64,000 nt of DNA, taken from positions 1-64,000 of the forward strand of contig NZ_MDEN01000048.1 of NCBI RefSeq assembly GCF_001705435.1, given 5' to 3'. Within the stretch, counting starts at the first letter, position 1. Each line of letters begins with the position of its first letter. The position numbers and the translations under genes were made by a program. The notes beneath the pieces are model-generated. The model made no database searches, had not been told where the DNA came from, and was given only the letters and a program-made list of their open reading frames with translations. The stretch is from Pseudomonas graminis. Lineage in GTDB: Bacteria > Pseudomonadota > Gammaproteobacteria > Pseudomonadales > Pseudomonadaceae. Below are positions 17,994 to 26,993 of the stretch, piece by piece.

Positions 17994-18171
17994 GAAGAAC
18001 CTCGCAGAAACGATGACGGTTGAGGCGGTGCATTGTCCCCAGGCAGGGCATTGCCGGCCATGGTCATTCCTCCGCCTGTCATGCCTGATCCTCCGGATTT
18101 CACGAATCGAATAGGGCGTCACGCCGCTGATCTGCGATGATGGCGGTGTCAAATCCTCCGTACGGCTGCCC

Positions 18172-19077
18172 ATGTCTCCTCTTTCCCATTCCGATGCCAA
18201 CGCCGAGTTGGTCGCCCTCATCAAACCGCTGGCGTCGCGCCCGGGTTTCGTCGACACCCGCGTCCCGGGCGTGCAGGCGATGTCCTGGGATTACTACGTC
18301 GCCAGCAGCCCGCAGATCTATGAACCGAGTCTGGTGATCATTGCCCAGGGCAGCAAGCTCGCGCGCCTGGGCCCGCGAACGCTGGAATACGGCGCCGGTC
18401 ATTATCTGGTGCAGGCGTTGTCGGTGCCGTTCATGTGCGAAACCTTCGCCACGGCCGAGGCGCCGATGTATGGCGTCGCCGTGTCAATCGATCGCGCGCT
18501 GCTGGGCGAGCTGGTGCATGCCATGGGCGAGGCGCCGAACGTCAAGGTCAAGGCGCAGACGCCGGAATCCATGACCTCCGCCGAGCTGGATGCGCCGATG
18601 CGTGAGAGTGTCGAGCGGCTATTGCGCTGCCTGCACGATCCGCTGGACGCACAAGTGATGGGCCAGGCGCGGGTCAGGGAGGTGGTGTATGCCGCGTTGC
18701 GCGGTCCCCAGGCCGGGGTGCTGCGGGCATTGGTCGAGCAGACCGGCCACTTCGCGCGCATTGCCGCGTCGCTGCAGCATCTGCGCGACCACTATGATCA
18801 GGCCTTGAGTGTCGAGGATCTGGCCCGATGCGCCAATATGAGCGCCTCGACCTTCCATGAGCATTTCAAGCGCAGCACGCTGCTGTCACCCGTCCAGTAC
18901 TTGAAACGCGTGCGGCTGCTCAAGGCTCAGCAGATGCTCATCGGCGAGGGCATGGGCGTGGCGCAGGTGGCGCACAAGGTCGGGTATCAGAGCACGTCGC
19001 AATTCAGTCGCGAGTACAAACGCTACTTCGAACGCAATCCGGGGGAAGAGGGCGAGCGGCTGAAGATATCAGCGTGA
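18172..19077 (+). CDS. AraC-family transcriptional regulator
   Basis: 301 residues. The N-terminal half is an AraC_N-type cupin (SPQIYEPSLVIIAQGSKLARLG, YLVQALSVPFMCETFA), and the C-terminal 100 residues hold two helix-turn-helix motifs (SVEDLARCANMSASTFHEHFK and GVAQVAHKVGYQSTSQFSREYKRYF). This architecture is typical of activators of adjacent alcohol or aldehyde dehydrogenase genes, which fits the divergent gene at 16941-17993. The effector is probably an aldehyde or a related metabolite (inference). Confidence 0.92.
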   Translation: MSPLSHSDANAELVALIKPLASRPGFVDTRVPGVQAMSWDYYVASSPQIYEPSLVIIAQGSKLARLGPRTLEYGAGHYLVQALSVPFMCETFATAEAPMYGVAVSIDRALLGELVHAMGEAPNVKVKAQTPESMTSAELDAPMRESVERLLRCLHDPLDAQVMGQARVREVVYAALRGPQAGVLRALVEQTGHFARIAASLQHLRDHYDQALSVEDLARCANMSASTFHEHFKRSTLLSPVQYLKRVRLLKAQQMLIGEGMGVAQVAHKVGYQSTSQFSREYKRYFERNPGEEGERLKISA

Positions 19078-19100
19078 GGGGTGACGCTGAACCTCAAGAG

Positions 19101-19280
19101 CTTCCCGGCTAAAGCCGGTCCTACGAAGGTTGCGCGGTGTCTTTGTGGGACCGGCTTCAGCCGGGAAGAGGCCAGTGTGTGCACCATCAATTGTGCGATG
19201 TGGCCGCTGACGCCTTCCCGGCTAAAGCCGGTCCCACTGAACGCGCGCAGTGTCAGTAGGACCGGCTTTAGCCGGGAAGC
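19101..19280. repeat. Two REP pairs (REPIN-like)
   Basis: Four copies of the Pseudomonas REP core with a CCGGCTNNAGCCGG heart: 19101-19124 and 19213-19236 in one orientation, 19145-19168 and 19257-19279 inverted. Each inverted pair is separated by about 20 bp. An AGCTTGAAGCTTGCC-type tract follows to 19312. The gap between the AraC gene and the ETF oxidoreductase is fully explained by these repeats. Confidence 0.92.
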
Positions 19281-19313
19281 TTGCAGCTCAAAGCTTGAAG
19301 CTTGCCGCTTCTC

Positions 19314-20978
19314 TTACATATTGGGATAGGTCGGGCCGCCTGCGCCTTCCGGTGCTACCCACGTGATGTTCTGCGACGGATCCTTGATGTCACAGGTTTT
19401 GCAGTGGACGCAGTTCTGCGCGTTGATCTGGAAGCGCTTGGCGCCGTCTTCCTGGGTCACCACCTCGTAAACCCCCGCCGGGCAGTAACGCTGGGCAGGC
19501 TCGTCGTACTTGGGCAGGTTGACGCTGATCGGGATGCTCGGATCCTTCAGCTTCAGGTGGCACGGCTGCTCTTCTTCGTGGTTGGTGCCGGAGATGAACA
19601 CCGAACTCAGCTTGTCGAAGCTCAGCTTGCCGTCGGGTTTCGGGTAGTCGATTTTCTTCGAGTCGGCCGCCAGCTTCATGCACGCATAGTCCGGCGTGGT
19701 GTCACGCAGGGTGAAGGGGATCTTGCCGCCAAACAGGTTCTGGTCAACGAAGTTGAACGCGCCGCCGAAGATCGCGCCGAACTTGTGCACCGCCGCGCCG
19801 AAGTTACGACTGGCGAACAGTTCTTCGTGCAGCCAGCTGGCCTTGAAGCCCTCGACGTAGCCGTTGAGCGTGTCACCACCCTCGTTGCCGGCAAACAGCG
19901 CATCCGCCACCGCTTCGGCGGCGAGCATGCCGGATTTCATGGCGGTATGGCTGCCCTTGATCTTGGCGAAGTTCAGCGTGCCCAGGTCGCAACCGATCAG
20001 TGCGCCGCCGGGGAAGACCATCTTTGGCAGCGAATTCAGGCCACCCTTGCAGATGGCCCGTGCGCCGTAGCTGATGCGCTTGCCGCCTTCCAGGTACTGC
20101 TTGAGGACCGGGTGGTGCTTGAGGCGCTGGAATTCGTCGAACGGCGACAGGTAAGGGTTGGCGTAGGAGAGGTCGACGATCAGGCCGACCACGACCTGAT
20201 TGTTTTCCAGGTGGTAAAGGAACGAGCCGCCGGTGTTTTCGGTGCCCATGATATCCAGCGGCCAGCCGGCGGTGTGAACCACCAGGCCCGGCTGATGTTT
20301 GGCCGGATCGACTTCCCAGATTTCCTTCAAGCCGATGCCGTAGTGCTGAGCGTCGGCCTCACTGTCCAGCTTGAAGCGATTGATCAGTTGCTTGCCGATG
20401 TGACCACGGCAGCCTTCGGCGAACAGCGTGTACTTGCCGCGCAGTTCCATACCGGGGGTGTACAGGCCTTCTTTCGGATTGCCTTCACGGTCGACGCCCA
20501 GATCACCGGTGAGAATCCCGCGCACCACGCCGGTCTCATCGATCAGCGCTTCCTGAGCCGCGAAGCCCGGGTAGATTTCGACGCCGAGGTTCTCGGCCTG
20601 CTGTGCCATCCAGCGGCACAGGTTGCCCAGGGAGATGATGTAGTTGCCTTCGTTGTGCATGGTCTTGGGCACGAACACGCCCGGGACTTTCTGGCTGGCG
20701 TCCGCACCGGTCAGCACATAGATGTCGTCGGTTTTGACCGGGGTATTGAGCGGGGCGCCCAGGGCTTTCCAGTCGGGGAACAGCTCGTTGAGGGCGCGGG
20801 GTTCGAACACTGCGCCGGAGAGAATGTGAGCACCGACCTCGGAGCCTTTTTCCACCACGCAGACGCTGATTTCCTGACCGGCGTCAGCGGCTCTCTGTTT
20901 CAGGCGGCAAGCGGCAGACAGCCCGGCGGGCCCGGCTCCGACGATGACGACGTCGAACTCCATAAATTCGCGTTCCAC
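19314..20978 (-). CDS. Electron transfer flavoprotein-ubiquinone oxidoreductase
   Basis: 554 residues. It passes electrons from reduced ETF to ubiquinone at the inner membrane, draining fatty acid and amino acid acyl-CoA dehydrogenases into the respiratory chain. The FAD site is GAGPAGLSAACRL near the N-terminus. The C-terminus carries a ferredoxin-like [4Fe-4S] domain (CPAGVYEV...CVHCKTCDIKDPSQNI) and ends in the family-typical GGPTYPNM. A GTG at 20978 is chosen as the start because AGGAG lies 7 nt upstream; an ATG five codons later is the alternative. It is divergent from etfBA as in P. aeruginosa, with a strong promoter and PsrA-like operator upstream. Confidence 0.97.
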   Translation of the reverse strand: MEREFMEFDVVIVGAGPAGLSAACRLKQRAADAGQEISVCVVEKGSEVGAHILSGAVFEPRALNELFPDWKALGAPLNTPVKTDDIYVLTGADASQKVPGVFVPKTMHNEGNYIISLGNLCRWMAQQAENLGVEIYPGFAAQEALIDETGVVRGILTGDLGVDREGNPKEGLYTPGMELRGKYTLFAEGCRGHIGKQLINRFKLDSEADAQHYGIGLKEIWEVDPAKHQPGLVVHTAGWPLDIMGTENTGGSFLYHLENNQVVVGLIVDLSYANPYLSPFDEFQRLKHHPVLKQYLEGGKRISYGARAICKGGLNSLPKMVFPGGALIGCDLGTLNFAKIKGSHTAMKSGMLAAEAVADALFAGNEGGDTLNGYVEGFKASWLHEELFASRNFGAAVHKFGAIFGGAFNFVDQNLFGGKIPFTLRDTTPDYACMKLAADSKKIDYPKPDGKLSFDKLSSVFISGTNHEEEQPCHLKLKDPSIPISVNLPKYDEPAQRYCPAGVYEVVTQEDGAKRFQINAQNCVHCKTCDIKDPSQNITWVAPEGAGGPTYPNM

Positions 20979-21090
20979 AGGCTATCTCCTACTCAAGGCT
21001 CAACGGCGTATTTTTTAGGCGTATTTTTTATAGATGGCTAAAACCGACCCCCGGAAGCTCATTTATCCGGGTGTCGTCTTGAAGGCGCGC

Positions 21091-21119
21091 ATTATATCTA
21101 CACCACCTCGCAGGTCCAA
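21091..21119 (-). promoter_or_regulatory. Sigma70 promoter of the ETF-ubiquinone oxidoreductase gene
   Basis: On the minus strand, TTGGAC (21114-21119), a 17-bp spacer and a perfect TATAAT (21091-21096) give a start near 21084 and a leader of about 105 nt. Confidence 0.75.
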
Positions 21120-21121
21120 TA

Positions 21122-21135
21122 CAAACGTTTGTTTG
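21122..21135. promoter_or_regulatory. PsrA-type operator
   Basis: CAAAC-GTTT-GTTTG fits the published PsrA half-sites (G/C-AAAC, 2-4 bases, GTTT-G/C). It ends 2 bp from the -35 box of the oxidoreductase promoter. PsrA is a long-chain-fatty-acid-responsive TetR repressor that is known to control ETF genes in P. aeruginosa. Whether it also reaches etfB, about 400 bp away, cannot be told from sequence. The rest of 20979-21541 shows no convincing gene. Confidence 0.65.
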
Positions 21136-21488
21136 AATCGGCCGAAACCCTGATAAATCATGGTGAGACGGCTTGTGACTGGCGTTTATGTCGTATTGAC
21201 CCGACCCGGCGTTGCGGTCAAGATACGGGCGGTTTTGCGCTCGCTACAGTTGGCCGCCGGCCTTGTCGGCTGCGTGCAAACTGTCGGTAGCAGAACACCG
21301 CTAAAAGCAACGTGAGCATCGCCCCCGCGCAACCCTCAGCCCCAGGCCTGCGGCGCGCTGCAGTTTACACGGGCGGGCAACGTCTGGCTTGGATTGCCGC
21401 CGTAGCGTGGCCGCTTTTGCTGATATCAGCATTCACCAACCACGAATACGTTGTTTTCACAGGTGTTCTTTACACTGACGAGTACCCA

Positions 21489-21520
21489 TCGCCGGGCAAG
21501 GCCTGGCGATTTTCTTTTCA
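21489..21520 (+). promoter_or_regulatory. Terminator-like hairpin in the etfB leader
   Basis: ATCGCC and GGCGAT arms enclose a short GC-rich loop and are followed by TTTTCTTTT, ending about 20 nt before the etfB start codon. The hairpin lies between any upstream promoter and the ribosome site (GGAGAG), so it could act as an attenuator. Confidence 0.35.
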
Positions 21521-21541
21521 CCGGAGAGAAACGAGGAATCC

Positions 21542-22291
21542 ATGAAGGTTCTTGTAGCTGTCAAACGAGTGGTCGACTACAACGTCAAGGTTCGCGTCAA
21601 AGCGGACAACTCCGGCGTCGATCTCGCCAACGTTAAAATGTCGATGAACCCCTTCTGCGAGATCGCGGTAGAAGAAGCCGTCCGCCTGAAAGAGAAAGGC
21701 GTGGCGACCGAGATCGTCGTCGTTTCCATCGGCCCGACCACCGCCCAGGAGCAACTGCGTACCGCGTTGGCACTGGGTGCCGATCGCGCCATCCTCGTGG
21801 AATCCGCTGACGAACTGACCTCCCTGGCCGTGGCCAAGTTGCTGAAGGCTGTTGTCGACAAAGAACAACCGCAGCTGGTCATTCTCGGCAAGCAGGCGAT
21901 CGACAGCGACAACAACCAGACTGGCCAGATGCTGGCTGCGCTGAGCGGTTATGCCCAGGGCACCTTCGCGTCCAAAGTCGAAGTGTCCGGCGACAGCGTC
22001 AACGTCACCCGTGAAATCGACGCTGGCGCGCAGACCGTTTCCCTCAAGCTGCCGGCCATCGTCACCACCGACCTGCGTTTGAACGAGCCGCGCTACGCGT
22101 CGCTGCCGAACATCATGAAAGCCAAGAAAAAGCCCCTCGAAGTGCTGACCCCTGATGCGTTGGGCGTTTCGATTGCGTCCACCAACAAGACCCTGAAGGT
22201 TGAAGCGCCGGCTGCCCGCAGCGCAGGCATCAAGGTCAAGTCGGTTGCTGAACTGGTTGATAAACTGAAAAACGAAGCGAAGGTGATCTGA
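21542..22291 (+). CDS. etfB: Electron transfer flavoprotein, beta subunit
   Basis: 249 residues, the smaller subunit of the ETF heterodimer, which binds AMP and docks acyl-CoA dehydrogenases. Family marks are [53 protein letters not shown] and the ETF-beta signature in the C-terminal half ([35 protein letters not shown]). The stop overlaps the etfA start by one base (TGATG), so the two are translationally coupled for equal output. Confidence 0.97.
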   Translation: MKVLVAVKRVVDYNVKVRVKADNSGVDLANVKMSMNPFCEIAVEEAVRLKEKGVATEIVVVSIGPTTAQEQLRTALALGADRAILVESADELTSLAVAKLLKAVVDKEQPQLVILGKQAIDSDNNQTGQMLAALSGYAQGTFASKVEVSGDSVNVTREIDAGAQTVSLKLPAIVTTDLRLNEPRYASLPNIMKAKKKPLEVLTPDALGVSIASTNKTLKVEAPAARSAGIKVKSVAELVDKLKNEAKVI

Positions 22292-23220
22292 TGACGACCC
22301 TGGTTATCGCTGAGCACGAAAACGGCGCAATCGCTCCCGCCACTCTCAATACCGTTGCCGCGGCCACCAAGATCGGTGGTGACATTCACGTTCTGGTCGC
22401 CGGTCTGAATGTCGGTGCCGTCGGCGAAGCAGTTGCAAAAATCGCAGGCGTGTCCAAGGTCCTCGTGGCTGACCACGCAGCGTATGAACACCAGTTGCCG
22501 GAAAACGTTGCCCCGCTGGTCGTCGAGCTGGCTTCGGCCTACAGCCACGTGCTGGCCGCTGCAACCTCCAACGGCAAGAACATCCTGCCGCGTGTTGCTG
22601 CCCAACTGGACGTCGACCAGATCTCCGAGATCATCTCGGTCGAAAGCGCTGACACCTTCAAGCGCCCGATCTACGCGGGTAACGCCATTGCGACCGTTCA
22701 GTCGTCGGCAGCCGTGAAAGTCATCACCGTTCGCGCCACCGGCTTTGACGCCGTTGCAGCGGAAGGCGGTTCTGCTTCGGTTGAAGCCGTCAGCGCGGCC
22801 CATGATGCGGGCAAATCGTCCTTTGTCAGCGAAGAGCTGGCCAAGTCCGATCGTCCGGAGCTGACCGCTGCCAAGATTGTCGTTTCCGGCGGCCGTGGCA
22901 TGCAGAACGGCGACAACTTCAAACACCTGTACACCTTGGCTGACAAGCTGGGTGCGGCTGTTGGCGCTTCCCGCGCGGCCGTCGACGCAGGCTTCGTGCC
23001 CAACGACATGCAGGTCGGCCAGACCGGCAAGATCGTCGCGCCGCAGCTGTACATTGCGGTCGGCATCTCCGGCGCGATCCAGCATCTGGCCGGCATGAAA
23101 GACTCCAAGGTGATCGTGGCGATCAACAAGGACGAAGAAGCACCGATCTTCCAGGTGGCCGATTACGGCCTCGTGGCGGACCTGTTCGAAGCGATCCCCG
23201 AGCTGGAGAAGCTGGTTTAA
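22291..23220 (+). CDS. etfA: Electron transfer flavoprotein, alpha subunit
   Basis: 309 residues. The C-terminal half binds FAD through [54 protein letters not shown], the standard ETF-alpha signature. With EtfB it carries electrons from acyl-CoA dehydrogenases to the oxidoreductase encoded divergently. The operon ends in the hairpin at 23241-23331. Confidence 0.97.
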   Translation: MTTLVIAEHENGAIAPATLNTVAAATKIGGDIHVLVAGLNVGAVGEAVAKIAGVSKVLVADHAAYEHQLPENVAPLVVELASAYSHVLAAATSNGKNILPRVAAQLDVDQISEIISVESADTFKRPIYAGNAIATVQSSAAVKVITVRATGFDAVAAEGGSASVEAVSAAHDAGKSSFVSEELAKSDRPELTAAKIVVSGGRGMQNGDNFKHLYTLADKLGAAVGASRAAVDAGFVPNDMQVGQTGKIVAPQLYIAVGISGAIQHLAGMKDSKVIVAINKDEEAPIFQVADYGLVADLFEAIPELEKLV

Positions 23221-23240
23221 TCCACTTCCCTGACTTATAA

Positions 23241-23331
23241 AGAGAACCCGTTCGTTCGGGCTGCCTGAGCGCCGGTCATCGTTCACTCGATGAACCAGCG
23301 CTCAGGCAGTCGGAGCTGGCGGGTTTTTTTA
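23241..23331 (+). terminator. Terminator of etfBA
   Basis: A 12-bp stem CTGCCTGAGCGC/GCGCTCAGGCAG lies inside an outer AACCCG/CGGGTT pairing and is followed by TTTTTTTA. The long compound hairpin suits a strong Rho-independent stop. Confidence 0.8.
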
Positions 23332-23353
23332 TGGGCTCAAAAAGGACGTTGTC

Positions 23354-24178
23354 ATGTTGTCGCCAAAGCAGACGCTGGCTTCACTGCTGGGCGGGTTGCT
23401 GTTGCTGCCGTCGCTGGCCTGGTCTGCGGGCAAGTGTGACCGGCTGATTGTCACCGGCAGCCCGGACGCGCCGCCGTACCTGTGGCGCGACCCGCAGGAC
23501 CCCAAGCACCTGATGGGCGCCAATGCCGACCTGCTCAAGGAGGTCGCGCAACAGATCGGCGTCAAGGTCGAGCTGCTGTATGGCGGCAAGCGCAGCCAGG
23601 CCCTGGAAGAGGTGCGCACCGGGCGCATGGACATGCTGGCGGACACGCCCCTCAACAGCGCCGAGCTGGAATCCCTGGATTTCATCCACCCGCCCATCGC
23701 CCAGAACGAGATCATGGTCTGGACCCGCACCGGCCATGAGCAGCCGTTCAATTCGCTGGCCGATCTGCAGAGCCATCCCGGCGCCATGTCTGAAAAAACC
23801 CGCGTGACACCGGGGTTCGATGAGGCGATCAAGGCGCACCTGACGCTGGAGAGGCAGGCCAGTCTTCTCCAGGCCTTTCAGAAACTGGCGGCGGGGCAGG
23901 TCGAATTCGTCCTGGCCGGCCGCTATGCGGGGATGGCCGTGACTCAGGCGCTGAACATCGCCAAAGACCTGCAAACCCAGCCCCTGACCCTCGATCGTCC
24001 GGGCTTTTATCTGGCGCTGTCGTTCAACTCCGCCTGCAACGATCCATGGCTGCGCGGACAGCTGGCGAAAAAAATGACAGAATTGGCCGCTTCCGGTCGC
24101 TCCAGTGAAGCCGTCACGCGCAACCTGGACCTGTGGAAAATCCAGTTGCAGCAGTCCGGTAGCGCCCTCCATCAGTAG
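23354..24178 (+). CDS. Periplasmic solute-binding protein, family 3 type
   Basis: 274 residues with a signal peptide ending near AWSAG. The mature protein has the bilobal family-3 pattern: VTGSPDAPPYLW, GANADLLKEVAQQIGVKVELL, ALEEVRTGRMDMLADTP, then FHP-type hinge segments and a C-terminal GRSSEAVTRNLDLW. No permease or ATPase gene is adjacent, so it may be an orphan sensor-type binding protein or share a distant transporter. Only 9 bp separate it from the lipoprotein gene that follows, which places the three genes 23354-25365 in one operon. Confidence 0.8.
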   Translation: MLSPKQTLASLLGGLLLLPSLAWSAGKCDRLIVTGSPDAPPYLWRDPQDPKHLMGANADLLKEVAQQIGVKVELLYGGKRSQALEEVRTGRMDMLADTPLNSAELESLDFIHPPIAQNEIMVWTRTGHEQPFNSLADLQSHPGAMSEKTRVTPGFDEAIKAHLTLERQASLLQAFQKLAAGQVEFVLAGRYAGMAVTQALNIAKDLQTQPLTLDRPGFYLALSFNSACNDPWLRGQLAKKMTELAASGRSSEAVTRNLDLWKIQLQQSGSALHQ

Positions 24179-24187
24179 GAATGTGTT

Positions 24188-24553
24188 TTGAGCTTTCTTT
24201 TGAAAATCCAGCCTGTATTCGCCGCTGTCGTGCTCGTCGCTCTCGTCGGCTGTGCCAACGACCCAGCGCCCACCGAACAACTCAAACTCACCGAACAGGC
24301 TGTCGCCCAGGCCACCGCGGTCGGCGCTACGGATGAAGAACCGGACCTGGTGACAGCGCAGACCAAGCTGACCCAGGCCCGCGTCGACATGGCGGACAAG
24401 TCCTACAAGGACGCGCGCATGCAGGCTGAGCAGGCCGAGCTGGACGCCCGTCTGGCGGAGGCCCGTGTGCTGACGCAGAAGAGTGAAGCACAGGTGGCCC
24501 AGGTCAACACCCGCCTCGAGCGTCTGCGCAAGCAGTTGGGGGCTGGCCAATGA
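24188..24553 (+). CDS. DUF4398 lipoprotein
   Basis: 121 residues. The signal peptide ends in the lipobox LVGC with the lipidated Cys at position 22, and the mature part is a helical, coiled-coil-prone domain of the DUF4398 type (LTQARVDMADKSYKDARMQAEQAELDARLAEAR). The start is a TTG with AGGA about 8 nt upstream; the nearby ATG at 24181 is out of frame. It overlaps the OmpA-family gene by ATGA, so the two products are probably made together and act in the same envelope structure. Confidence 0.85.
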   Translation: MSFLLKIQPVFAAVVLVALVGCANDPAPTEQLKLTEQAVAQATAVGATDEEPDLVTAQTKLTQARVDMADKSYKDARMQAEQAELDARLAEARVLTQKSEAQVAQVNTRLERLRKQLGAGQ

Positions 24554-25365
24554 ATGCCGTTGCGCGAAGCCTCAGTCTCGGCCTTTTGCTGGCCAGTGCC
24601 GGTCTTGCTGGCTGTGCCGGCCACCAGAGCAGTGAACAGGCGTTGCAGGGCGCCGTTGCCGATTACCAGAAGGTCAAGGAAGACACCAACGTCCTGCGCA
24701 GCGCGCCGAAGGACGTGATCCGTGCCGGTGAATTGCTGGGCCGGGCCGAGCGCCTGTCAAGCTACATCGGCAGCGCTGACGACGTCAGTCATTACGCGTA
24801 CCTGAGCAGCCGTTACAGCGCGATCGCCCGGGAGCACAGCAAGTTGCTGCTGAATCAGGAAAAGCTCGCGCGACTGGAGCTGGAACGTCAGCGCCTGCAG
24901 TTGGCCTTGCGTGAGGCCAAGCTGGCCGGCGCCCAGCAACAGGGCAAGTGGGCCGAAGATCAGGTGATCAGCCTGTCGACGCAGCAGAATGAGCGGGGGC
25001 TGGTGATGACCCTCGGCGACATGCTCTTCGATACCGGCCGCGCCGAACTGAAAAGCTCGGCCAACCGCACGGTACTGAAGGTCGTGCAGTTCCTGCAATT
25101 CAATCCCAAGCGCGTCGTGCGCATCGAGGGCTACACCGACAGCACCGGCGATAGTGAGGTAAACCTCGCGCTTTCGAAAGACCGGGCACAGGCCGTCGCT
25201 GACGTGCTGTCTGATCTGGGCATCGAGGAAGACCGCATTCAGGTCGAAGGCTACGGCGATCAGTACTCGGTGGACTCGAACGCCTCTGAAAGCGGCCGCG
25301 CCCAGAACCGCCGTGTCGAAATCGTCTTCTCGGACGACAAGGGGCGTCTGAGCGCGCCTCGTTGA
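24550..25365 (+). CDS. OmpA-family lipoprotein with N-terminal DUF4398-like region
   Basis: 271 residues. A lipobox (LAGC, Cys22) is followed by a helical region with DUF4398-like features (residues about 40-150) and a C-terminal OmpA peptidoglycan-binding domain (LGDMLFDTGRAELKSSANRTVLKVVQFL, IEGYTDSTGDSEVNLALSKDRAQAVADVL, VEGYGDQYSV, GRAQNRRVEI). It is likely anchored in the outer membrane and tied to peptidoglycan, pairing with the shorter lipoprotein upstream. The conserved Asp and Arg for diaminopimelate binding are present. Confidence 0.9.
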   Translation: MNAVARSLSLGLLLASAGLAGCAGHQSSEQALQGAVADYQKVKEDTNVLRSAPKDVIRAGELLGRAERLSSYIGSADDVSHYAYLSSRYSAIAREHSKLLLNQEKLARLELERQRLQLALREAKLAGAQQQGKWAEDQVISLSTQQNERGLVMTLGDMLFDTGRAELKSSANRTVLKVVQFLQFNPKRVVRIEGYTDSTGDSEVNLALSKDRAQAVADVLSDLGIEEDRIQVEGYGDQYSVDSNASESGRAQNRRVEIVFSDDKGRLSAPR

Positions 25366-25415
25366 AGAGCAGCGGACTGTCACAATCCGAGTGATTCAAA
25401 CACCGCGCCCTCTAG

Positions 25416-25457
25416 CCGGAACAGGAACTGTCACCGTACACTTCTGAACTGTTCCGG
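25416..25457. promoter_or_regulatory. Direct and inverted repeats upstream of the MocR-type gene
   Basis: GAACTGT occurs at 25425-25431 and 25446-25452, 21 bp apart (two helical turns) and each followed by a similar YMCSG. Perfect 9-bp inverted arms CCGGAACAG (25416-25424) and CTGTTCCGG (25449-25457) overlap them. MocR/GabR regulators bind spaced direct repeats, so autoregulation at this site is likely. Confidence 0.5.
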
Positions 25458-25516
25458 TGATCCTGCTGTTTTGGTCACCGCACGCATGATCAAAGCACGG
25501 GATCGAGGGACGCGAA

Positions 25517-26956
25517 ATGACCAGTCTGTTGTTGTACCAACGCATCGCCCAACAGCTGGCCGAAGACATTCGCCGGGGCGTGTACCAGCCAGGCGAACGC
25601 GTGCCCTCCGTGCGCAAGATGAGCTCCCAGCTCAACGTCAGCCATGCCACCGTCCTGCAGGCCTATGCCAACCTTGAAGATCAGGGTTTGATCCGCGCGC
25701 GGCCGCAGTCCGGCTATTACGTGCACCAAACCCCGGCCCTCACGGCGGCGACCCCCGATATCGCGCGGGTTGAGCGTCCCGGCCTGGTCACCCGCGCCAG
25801 CATCATTCAGCAGGTGCTGGTCGAAGCGCGGCGTGAAGGGGTGTTCGCGTTTGGCGCTGCTGTCCCGCACATCGATTACTTGCCGTTGCGCGCATTGCAT
25901 CAGCAACTGGCCAAGGTCACCCGGTTTCAAAGCCCCCGCGCATTCAACTACATGTTCAGCCCGGGTTTCGAGCCGCTGCGCCGGCAAGTGGCGATCCGGA
26001 TGCGCGACGCCGGCGTGGTGATCGACCCCTCGGAAGTGGTGATCACCCACGGTTGCGTCGATGCGCTGCAGATGTCGCTGCGGGTGCTGACTAGCCCCGG
26101 TGACCTGATCGCTGCAGAATCCCCAACCTATTACGGCCTGCTGCAACTGGCCGATCTGCTTGGCTTGAAAGTCATCGAAATCCCCAGCGACCCCAACACC
26201 GGGATCAGCCTGGAAGCGCTGCAACTGGCGGCCAATCAGTGGTCGATCAAGGCGCTGGTGATGACGTCGCGGCTGAGCAACCCGCTGGGCAGCACCATGC
26301 CGGAAGAGCGGCAGAAACACCTGCTGCGCCTGGCCTCGGATTTCGACATCCAAATCATCGAGGACGACATCTACGGCGAGCTGATGTACGAGCAGAACAA
26401 GACCAAGGCGTTGAAGGCGTTCGACCGGCTGGGCCACGTCATCTACTGCTCCAGCTTCTCCAAGACCCTGTCGCCGGGCGTGCGGATCGGCTGGATGATC
26501 GCCGGGAAATACCAAGCGGAAATCCAGCGCCTGCAGACCTTCAGCACCCATTCGGCGTGCAGCGTGACGCAGATGGCGGTGGCGTCCTACCTCGAAAACG
26601 GCGGGTATGACCGGCACTTGCGCTTTATCCGTCAGGAGCACCGCAAGAATCTGAGCGCCTTCCAGCTCGCCGTGCAGCAAATGTTCCCCGAAGGCACGCA
26701 GATCAGCCGGCCTGCGGGCGGGTTCATCCTGTGGATCAGCCTCCCGGGGCGGGTAAACACTCAGGAGTTGCACGTGCGCGCGCTTGAGCAGGGCATCAGC
26801 ATCGCGCCGGGCCTGATCTTCAGTAATACCGAGCAGTTCAACCACTGCATTCGCCTGAATTGCGGGCTGCCGTGGAACCGTGAAGCGGAGAGGGCGTTGA
26901 TAACGGTGGGCATGCTGGCCAAGCAGTTATGCCAGGACGCCGGGCAATCCTGGTGA
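25517..26956 (+). CDS. MocR/GabR-type regulator (GntR helix-turn-helix plus aminotransferase fold)
   Basis: 479 residues. The first 75 form a GntR winged helix (IAQQLAEDIRRGVYQPGERVPSVRKMSSQLNVSHATVLQAYANLEDQGLIRARPQSGYYV). The rest is a fold-type-I aminotransferase domain with the PLP lysine in SSFSKTLSPGVRIGW and the supporting segments TSRLSNPLGSTMPEERQ and EDDIYGEL. Such proteins sense amino acids or vitamin B6 compounds through PLP and control nearby genes. No amino acid or PLP gene is adjacent, so the target is open. Repeats at 25416-25457 suggest autoregulation. Confidence 0.93.
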   Translation: MTSLLLYQRIAQQLAEDIRRGVYQPGERVPSVRKMSSQLNVSHATVLQAYANLEDQGLIRARPQSGYYVHQTPALTAATPDIARVERPGLVTRASIIQQVLVEARREGVFAFGAAVPHIDYLPLRALHQQLAKVTRFQSPRAFNYMFSPGFEPLRRQVAIRMRDAGVVIDPSEVVITHGCVDALQMSLRVLTSPGDLIAAESPTYYGLLQLADLLGLKVIEIPSDPNTGISLEALQLAANQWSIKALVMTSRLSNPLGSTMPEERQKHLLRLASDFDIQIIEDDIYGELMYEQNKTKALKAFDRLGHVIYCSSFSKTLSPGVRIGWMIAGKYQAEIQRLQTFSTHSACSVTQMAVASYLENGGYDRHLRFIRQEHRKNLSAFQLAVQQMFPEGTQISRPAGGFILWISLPGRVNTQELHVRALEQGISIAPGLIFSNTEQFNHCIRLNCGLPWNREAERALITVGMLAKQLCQDAGQSW

Positions 26957-26993
26957 ACTCGTAGGGCCGCCAGCTTTCCATACTATCGAGGGA

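Noticed and set aside
16941..18257. 438-codon reading of the alcohol dehydrogenase
   Set aside because: The extra 88 codons have no homology and run into the region of the divergent regulator promoter; the ATG at 17993 gives the family length.
19302..21041. 579-codon frame antisense to the ETF oxidoreductase
   Set aside because: The minus-strand gene is certain from its FAD and Fe-S motifs; this frame is a by-product.
21312..21545. 77-codon frame upstream of etfB
   Set aside because: It starts with GTG, has no good ribosome site, runs through the leader hairpin and overlaps the etfB start.
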